A stretch of DNA of 64,000 nucleotides from Adiantum capillus-veneris (lineage: Eukaryota; Streptophyta; Polypodiopsida; Polypodiales; Pteridaceae). Numbering within the stretch: position 1 is the stretch's first letter; each line of letters opens with the position of its first letter. The notes under the pieces were generated by a model. That model saw nothing but the letters and a program-made list of their open reading frames with translations, did not search any database and was not told where the DNA came from. Location of the stretch: assembly GCA_014529385.2 (NCBI GenBank), contig CM043969.1:21889946-21953945 (forward strand), read 5' to 3'. Below are positions 58,066 through 64,000 of the stretch, in pieces. A program made the translations under genes and the position numbers.

Positions 58066-61000
58066 TCATGTACCATAATAGAGCATCTTTTCCAAAGAGA
58101 GTGCTTCAGAGTCCTTGACAAGATCTTCATTGTTTGGCCTCTCGGAATTTTGGCTAGAGTTACACTCATGCTTCATGTAACAATACTTACATGAGACAGT
58201 GGCCTTTTGACAGATCTTTGGTAGATCCTTTGGTAGAAGGCGACTCAAATAGGGCTTCAAGCGATACCCGTTTACTTTCCTGGAGTGCTCTTTACCATTC
58301 AAGTCCATAAGCTGATAGTAACTTGAATTGAAAGCCTTCTTGACTATGTATGGACCTTGCCATCTTGTTTCAAATTTGGCATCAAAACGATTATCGAGTC
58401 GATTGTCATACCTTAGCACAAGATCTCCTTCATTGATGCCTTTGTCCTTCAGTTTCTTGCCAAGCTTCTCCTTTGTCTGTGTGGATTTCCTCTTATAGCA
58501 CTCGTATGCTGCTTCTCTTTTCCACTCAAGCTCAGCTAAGGTAAGAAGTCGATCCATCCATGCTTCTTGATCATCTTGTGCTGATTTGCCATGAAGTTGC
58601 ATTGCTGGAATGTTGAGCTCGATAGGCTGCAAAGCCTCTTGACCATAGACCAAGTGAAATGGTGTGAACTCCGTGGCTTCCCTATATGTGGTTCGATATG
58701 CCCACAAGGCACCATCCAAGAAGTCATCCCATAATTTTGTCTTGTTTTGCACCATCTTTCTAATGATTCCTGCAATGACACCATTAGCCTTCTCCACCAA
58801 ACCATTTGACTGTGGGTAGTATGGTGTGCTATGACGATGTAGAATGTGAAGCTCTTCACAAACTTCTGTGAGCAATCCCTTTCTAAACCCTGGACCATTA
58901 TCAGAAACAATCTCCAAAGGTGTGCCAAATCTACAACAAATGTGAGTGTAGATGAATTTGCTCACTGTCCTCTCATTTACCTTTGCTACACTTTGTGCTT
59001 CCACCCACCTAGTCATATAGTCTAGAGCCACTAGAATGTAGAGTTTACCATTTTTTGTCCTAGGCAGAGGACCCATGGCATCAATGCCCCACTTTTCAAA
59101 GGGTCCATTTGCAAGCACTATTTGCCTCGGGCCATACACCAACCTTCTATTTCCATTTATCTGACAATTGTGACAGCTTTTACACCAATGTTGAACATCC
59201 ACATGCAAGCTTGGCCAAACATACCCCGCAAGAAAAATCTTCTTCACAGTTGATTCTTGGGCAAAATGACCACCACATGCCTCTTCATGCAAACCTTTTA
59301 GAATGGCTGGAATTTCCTCAATAGTTGGTACTCTTCTGCACACTTGATCCTTCCCTCTTTGATAGAGGGAGACTTCTAGGAAGAGATATGCGCTTGCCTT
59401 CTTCATGAGTCTCCTCTTCTGAGCTTTTGTGAAGTCTGGTGGAAACTCACCCTCCAAAATGTAGCCAATGATGGGAGCCAATGACTGCAATCCCTGGTAC
59501 CTCGGTTGCTTCACAGCAGCCGCCACCATGATGACCTGCACTTCTTTCTCAACACATGTAACTACTTGCTGTGCAAGTAAATCGGCATCTTCATTTTGTT
59601 TCCTAGGAATATGATATAGTTGCACTTCTTCAAATTGATTAAACAATCTACGAATGGCATGAACTTTTGTCCGTAAGCTTTCATTCTTGCATGCCCAAAT
59701 GCCTAAAATCTGTTTAACAATGAGAAGTGCATCTCCCTTTACCATGAGGCGTTGTATCCCTTGGCCAATGCACATCTTCAAACCATGAATTAGTGTGTCG
59801 TATTCTGCTTCATTGTTGCTAGCTGAACTTGGTAGATTGAACTTCTCTTTCATGACCACCTCTCCACTTGGGTTGAGCAACACTAGCCCTCCCCCTGCTT
59901 TGCCTGTGGCTCGACGAAAAGCTCCATCAAAGAACAAGGTAAAAGCATTAGGAATACTTTTTGGTGGTGGTAATGGTAGGGTCTTTACTTGAGGCACCTT
60001 AATTTCCTTCTCATGTACTCTATAAGTGAGAATCCCTGCCAATTGTGCACGCACACTATCTTCTACCTTGAAAGAGTATTGGAACTCTTGCAACTCCATA
60101 ATCCACTTTGAGATCCTAGTACTAAGATTCATTTGAGATGACACCCAAGGGAACAAATTTTCTGCAGTGAGAATTACAAAAGGTTTTGGTAGTAGGTAGG
60201 ATCTAAACTTTCTCACCGCAAACATGAGAGAAAGCATCATGAGTTCTGCTTCTGTGTAGTCTCTCTCCAAAGCATTCATGACCCTACTAGCAAAGTAGAT
60301 GGGTCGCATCCTTGTACTGTGGGGATCTTGTTGTAGCAACACAGCACCAATTGTTTCCCTTCCAACACTAGAGCTAACAAAGAATGTGTACTCCCAACAA
60401 GGAGGCATGAGTGTTGGTAGCTCTGACAAAATGACTTTAATGTTACAAAAATACTCTTCAAGCTCATCAGACCATGCAAATTCTACTTGTTGTGTCAACT
60501 TTTGCAAAGGATGAAGCAACTCCGAGGCTAAGTGAATGAAGCGTGACATATACTTCACCTTCTGAATCAAAGAGATGACCTCCTTAAGACTCTTCGGTGA
60601 TGGGAGCTCAATAAGAGCCTTTGCCTTTGAAGGATCCACCTCAATGCCTTTATAGGAAACCTTGTGACCGAGCAAGATCACTTCATCCTCACCTATGTGG
60701 CACTTGTCGGGGTTGAGTTGACCTCCCATGTCGTAGAGCTTCTTTAAACCTTCTTCTACCCTTTGTAGATGCAATGATTTTGAGCTATAAATGCAGAAAT
60801 CATCAATGAACACCCTAATTGACTTTCCAAAGAATGCTTGAAACACCATGTTCATGAAACGTTGGAATGTTGCAGGAGCATTTGTCAGACCAAATGGCAT
60901 GACTCTAAAAGCATAACAACCCCAAGGAGTGATAAAGGTTGTTTTCAATTGATCCTCCAATGCAATCCCTATTTGAAAGTAACCTGAGTAGCCATCGCAC

Positions 61001-63258
61001 ACAGTGTACTTCTCATGACCAGCTACCTCATTTAGTATCTCATCCTGGAATGGGAGGGGAAAGTGATCTCTTTTTGTTTCCTCATTGAGGGGACAGTAAT
61101 CCACACACACCCTCCACTTGCCATTTTTCTTAGGAGTGACAACAACAGAAGAGACCCACTCTGAATTCTCCACTGGATAAATGAAACCTACTGCTAGAAG
61201 CTTTCTTACCTCCTTGAGTAGAGCCTGTTCCTTTATAACTCCTAGCCTTCGTAGCTTCTGAGCTTTAGGTGTGGCCTCTGGATTCAACTCAATCTTGTGT
61301 TGAACAGCATCTACTCCACGCACATCGGTGTAGTCATTAGCAAAGAGCCTAGGAAACTTCCTTAGCACACATTTGAACTCCTCTCTTTCATCCTTTGTAA
61401 GTGTTGTTGATAGCATACCTTCCAGCATCCCTTCATCTTGAACACCTTCGTTCTCTTGAGGACCTACCTCCTCCAAGCCTTGACAAGAGGTCTCTTGGTT
61501 GCTTGGCTTAAACCTTACCCCCATGACTTCGATGGAAGACTCCTCTTCAGTAATGCTGCCGCTACTTCCTTCTTCTGAAGTGCTATCGGTCCAACCTTCT
61601 TCGGTCTCACTTTGAGATGATTCTTCATGGAGCTCCTCTTGGCGTTGCTCCTTCATGTCAAAGACAACCTTCTTATGATTGTCATTCCTGCAAATTAATT
61701 TCCCACTCTCCCAATCCTGCAAAGCTCGCATTTTCATTAGCCATGGTCTTCCTAGGATAAATGGATAACCACTTCCCTTGGTCGACATAACATAAAAATC
61801 CACCGCTTTCTTAATGCCAAAGGCCTCTACAAAGACATTTTTACAAATGCCTACACACCTAGCCTTGCTATTGTTTGCCATCTTGACTTTGATTTCAGGT
61901 GTCTCATGGATGTGCATGCCTAGTCTTTGCGTGAGCCCTTCTGTCATGATGCAAATTTGTGCACCCCCATCCACTAGACCTTTCCTAACCAATCTTCCTT
62001 TTATGTAACAATCTAGCACAAGTGTAATATCCTCGTTCATTTCAGCATGTGCAATTTTTACAACAGGAAAACTCTCTTTTACCTTTCTCCTAGTGCTAAC
62101 TGCCTTTGTTAAATCCCTCCTAACTTGTGGGCATAATGCAAGAAACTGAGGCCATGAGATATCAGGACCCTTACCTCGCATGTCTTCCAACAGGTTGTAT
62201 GGAGCCATACCATGTCCAAGAGGGAAGTCTTGGAGATTGATACGACGTCGAGTCCTCTTAGCTTCCTTGGTCTCCTTTGCCTTCTTGCCTTGTCCATGGT
62301 CACTCTGTGATGAGACACCCTCTTTCTCTTTACCTTTTCCTCGGCCACGCTTAATGCCATTTGCTTCCATGTCAACCTCATTTGAATTTGTCACCTCTAC
62401 CACATGCACATTTGGATCTGGCAAAGGTGAAACTCCTTCTACCCCTTGTGGAGGTGGTCTTGGTCCATTTGGTCTTTGTAGAAGCCTTGGTTGTTGACCA
62501 GCTCCTTCACCTGCATTCATCACTGGGTAATTCAAGTTAGGTCTCCCTGGCTCCCCACGGGGCCAAGGACAATTATACATCCCATGTCCAGACTCTCCGC
62601 AATTCCAACATTGCAAGACTCTCCTAGGTCGTGGATCTCGCTCTTCAGACTTCTTTGCTTGTCCCTTTGGACCTACAGCTTGTGCAAGGTGAATTGACAG
62701 GCTGCTTAAAGATTCGTTTAACTTCTCAATTACTTCCGCCGTTACCTCAGGAAGCTCCCTCAATGTTGATGCTTGTGACTTACCTTTGGGTCTAAGACCT
62801 TCTATTGGAACCTCTCCCCTTAAGCACTTGAGTTTCCTATATTTCTCAGCAGCCCTAGTTTCAGCTGCATCAAAGGTAGTAGGTGCACCCGCCTCAACTT
62901 TTACCTTAAGGTCAGGAAAGAGTCCGGCTATGAACCTCTCCTTCTTTAGAAATTCTGCACCATCACCAGGGTTAGCAACATTTCGTATCCATAGAGCCCA
63001 AAGACGTAGAAACTCTTGCTTGTACAAGTAGTAGTCATCTAAGTCTTTTTGCTTATGAGAAACAATGTCTTGCCATAATTTTTGAGTGTTTTGGGGATCA
63101 AAGAAGTATTTCTTGAAACGATTCAAAACTTCTGTGTAATTCCCCTTAACTTCCTCAGGCAAAGAGTCAAACCAAGTGCTAGCATCTTTCCTAAGGACCA
63201 CCTCAAACATTTCTACACATTCTTGATCAGTTATTATCCTCTTGATACGGCAAGACAT
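58066..63258 (-). CDS. gag-pol: E2 gag-pol polyprotein with dual RNase H
   Basis: I chose the ATG at 63256-63258 (MSCRIKR); the frame extends four codons further to a GTG. Order: gag domain, zinc knuckle CWNCGESGHGMYNC (about residue 216), protease with LVDGGAQ (about 429) and FILGRPW, RT with FIDDF (about 819), RNase H, a second RNase H with all four acidic sites (FFDGAF, NEAEY, KGDALL, EDADLL; from about 1111), integrase with HHCC (about 1326-1364) and D, D, E (about 1392, 1452, 1487), and a GPY motif (RWQGPYIV). About 1,730 codons lie in one uninterrupted frame, so gag and pol are fused without a frameshift. The protein set looks complete, and it could act in trans for E3. Confidence 0.95.
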   Translation of the reverse strand: MSCRIKRIITDQECVEMFEVVLRKDASTWFDSLPEEVKGNYTEVLNRFKKYFFDPQNTQKLWQDIVSHKQKDLDDYYLYKQEFLRLWALWIRNVANPGDGAEFLKKERFIAGLFPDLKVKVEAGAPTTFDAAETRAAEKYRKLKCLRGEVPIEGLRPKGKSQASTLRELPEVTAEVIEKLNESLSSLSIHLAQAVGPKGQAKKSEERDPRPRRVLQCWNCGESGHGMYNCPWPRGEPGRPNLNYPVMNAGEGAGQQPRLLQRPNGPRPPPQGVEGVSPLPDPNVHVVEVTNSNEVDMEANGIKRGRGKGKEKEGVSSQSDHGQGKKAKETKEAKRTRRRINLQDFPLGHGMAPYNLLEDMRGKGPDISWPQFLALCPQVRRDLTKAVSTRRKVKESFPVVKIAHAEMNEDITLVLDCYIKGRLVRKGLVDGGAQICIMTEGLTQRLGMHIHETPEIKVKMANNSKARCVGICKNVFVEAFGIKKAVDFYVMSTKGSGYPFILGRPWLMKMRALQDWESGKLICRNDNHKKVVFDMKEQRQEELHEESSQSETEEGWTDSTSEEGSSGSITEEESSIEVMGVRFKPSNQETSCQGLEEVGPQENEGVQDEGMLEGMLSTTLTKDEREEFKCVLRKFPRLFANDYTDVRGVDAVQHKIELNPEATPKAQKLRRLGVIKEQALLKEVRKLLAVGFIYPVENSEWVSSVVVTPKKNGKWRVCVDYCPLNEETKRDHFPLPFQDEILNEVAGHEKYTVCDGYSGYFQIGIALEDQLKTTFITPWGCYAFRVMPFGLTNAPATFQRFMNMVFQAFFGKSIRVFIDDFCIYSSKSLHLQRVEEGLKKLYDMGGQLNPDKCHIGEDEVILLGHKVSYKGIEVDPSKAKALIELPSPKSLKEVISLIQKVKYMSRFIHLASELLHPLQKLTQQVEFAWSDELEEYFCNIKVILSELPTLMPPCWEYTFFVSSSVGRETIGAVLLQQDPHSTRMRPIYFASRVMNALERDYTEAELMMLSLMFAVRKFRSYLLPKPFVILTAENLFPWVSSQMNLSTRISKWIMELQEFQYSFKVEDSVRAQLAGILTYRVHEKEIKVPQVKTLPLPPPKSIPNAFTLFFDGAFRRATGKAGGGLVLLNPSGEVVMKEKFNLPSSASNNEAEYDTLIHGLKMCIGQGIQRLMVKGDALLIVKQILGIWACKNESLRTKVHAIRRLFNQFEEVQLYHIPRKQNEDADLLAQQVVTCVEKEVQVIMVAAAVKQPRYQGLQSLAPIIGYILEGEFPPDFTKAQKRRLMKKASAYLFLEVSLYQRGKDQVCRRVPTIEEIPAILKGLHEEACGGHFAQESTVKKIFLAGYVWPSLHVDVQHWCKSCHNCQINGNRRLVYGPRQIVLANGPFEKWGIDAMGPLPRTKNGKLYILVALDYMTRWVEAQSVAKVNERTVSKFIYTHICCRFGTPLEIVSDNGPGFRKGLLTEVCEELHILHRHSTPYYPQSNGLVEKANGVIAGIIRKMVQNKTKLWDDFLDGALWAYRTTYREATEFTPFHLVYGQEALQPIELNIPAMQLHGKSAQDDQEAWMDRLLTLAELEWKREAAYECYKRKSTQTKEKLGKKLKDKGINEGDLVLRYDNRLDNRFDAKFETRWQGPYIVKKAFNSSYYQLMDLNGKEHSRKVNGYRLKPYLSRLLPKDLPKICQKATVSCKYCYMKHECNSSQNSERPNNEDLVKDSEALSLEKMLYYGT

Positions 63259-63748
63259 CTTGAAATTCACTAAAAATAATTATGCATCCGCTCCAGGCTC
63301 TCCAAAGAAAACAGGATACCCAGACATTTGGCGTTGGCTTTCCATTGAATTGATTTCAAAGTGACACCCGTTTTTGTTTTTCTTTCTTAAAAAGATTTAC
63401 ACAATAATGTTTTCTAGCTTGCAATCTATTCTACAACAAAATAAAGATATTCACATCAAACGACCTATGATAATCAATAAGAGGTAGGATGACAGGGTTT
63501 GGTGATGCGAGAATTTCTCCTACTCTTTGGGCACCAAACATGAACACCATACGTTGTTGAAAATGGATTTTCCTACTAATTGCAATGTTTACTCTAATGT
63601 GTGGAGTGAAATGAAAGGGAAAAACCTGTATTCCTGGGCCATTATCCATGGTCTATGCATGACCTAATTCTTAAAACAAAACAAAAATATAGACGTCCAA
63701 ACTAAGGTCGTACCTAATGAGAGGCAAAATAAAAGGATTTACTGAAGC
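63259..63748 (-). other. E2 leader, truncated
   Basis: Sequence upstream of gag. About 63440-63600 is a diverged copy of a module found twice in the E1 LTR (shared blocks include ACCATACGTTGTTGAAA and GAGGTAGGATGA); a second partial copy starts near 63687. No PBS that I can assign was found before the break at 63749. Part of this could be the 5' LTR itself, but it does not match the start of the 3' LTR. Confidence 0.5.
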
Positions 63749-64000
63749 GTTCTAGACTAAGGTGGTTTGAAGGTCCACCACCTATCCGAGCTAGTTCTAT
63801 TTAAAAAAGCTACCTCTATTGTTTGAACGTCAATGTGTGAATGGAGTGTAATTACCTTGTTTACTACCATGTATGGTTTGGGTAGAGGACAATCACTTCT
63901 CCAACCTACTAGCCATTATGTTATGGAGGTTTTAGCCCTATGTGGTATGAAGATCCACAACCTGTCCAACCTCCCTCTATTGAATAGTCCTATCTATACT
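63749..64000. repeat. Satellite block identical to 54555-54806
   Basis: All 252 bases match 54555-54806 with no difference seen by eye, an offset of 9,194. Other monomers in the array differ from each other at many positions, so this is not ordinary monomer similarity. The preceding base pair of context (63748 versus 54554) does not match, fixing the breakpoint. Confidence 0.93.

Larger units (their letters stand above)
55360..63748 (-). mobile_element. E2: Tat-like Ty3/gypsy element, 5' LTR missing
   Basis: A 3' LTR (55360-58037), PPT and a complete gag-pol ORF (58066-63258) with a second, archaeal-type RNase H between the first RNase H and integrase, the hallmark of the Tat group. It was inserted into the satellite (ACCAT at 55355-55359 as probable target). 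At 63749 the leader is cut and satellite DNA identical to 54555 onward resumes, so no PBS or 5' LTR is seen in the window. Confidence 0.85.

Noticed and set aside
63343-63748. E2 5' LTR starting TGAATTG at 63343
   Set aside because: It does not match the start of the 3' LTR at 55360, so it is more likely leader sequence; the true 5' LTR is probably beyond the duplication break.

Overview
The window is repeat-dominated nuclear DNA from a eukaryote, almost certainly a land plant. The evidence is: several LTR retrotransposons of plant type (one with the dual RNase H of the Tat group, primer sites for tRNA-iMet and tRNA-Asp), a roughly 180-bp satellite array, long CT/GA microsatellites, and degraded genes with a GT-AG intron. 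I cannot name the species. No rRNA, tRNA, CRISPR array or bacterial-style operon was seen.

Layout. 1-2406: no supported gene. 2407-16690: a Ty3/gypsy element (E1, minus strand, 3047-16312) inserted into an older copy of its own family (plus strand, 2407-3046 and 16313-16690). The 5' LTR of E1 has been rebuilt into a tandem array of LTR plus gag-start units. 16966-18437: a minus-strand pseudogene with a histone H3-like fold followed by a coiled coil, and next to it a fragment of an FCP1-like (NLI-interacting factor, HAD) domain. 18457-21448: dense CT/GA tracts around a broken plus-strand coiled-coil gene. 21689-25816: little recognisable. 25817-37990: degraded minus-strand genes, namely two more FCP1-like copies and a long gene with a ParB/sulfiredoxin-like DGQH motif. 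A non-autonomous LTR element (E4, 27153-32981, TSD TTAGG) interrupts this stretch; it carries an LTR segment related to E2 and a large foldback with four palindromes.

37925-55354: an array of a roughly 180-bp satellite, split by E3 (42414-51078, TSD GTTTG). E3 is a non-autonomous LTR element whose only gene is a 1,726-codon gag-protease ORF. 55360-63748: E2, an open Tat-like gag-pol with its 3' LTR (55360-58037); its 5' LTR is missing because satellite DNA resumes at 63749. The last 252 bases match 54555-54806 with no difference seen by eye, which suggests a 9,194-bp tandem duplication or an assembly artefact.

How the parts relate. Nothing here looks like a working host pathway. E2 is the only element with an uninterrupted gag-pol and could supply proteins in trans; E3 and E4 must borrow enzymes. 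The non-transposon genes are all broken, and nearly all their in-frame stops can be explained by single C-to-T changes, as expected in heavily methylated DNA. The most unusual items are the histone-fold/coiled-coil pseudogene, the ParB-like gene, the repeated FCP1-like copies, the palindrome array, the rebuilt E1 promoter array and a conserved candidate -1 frameshift site. Protein family calls were made by eye from motifs, without database searches.
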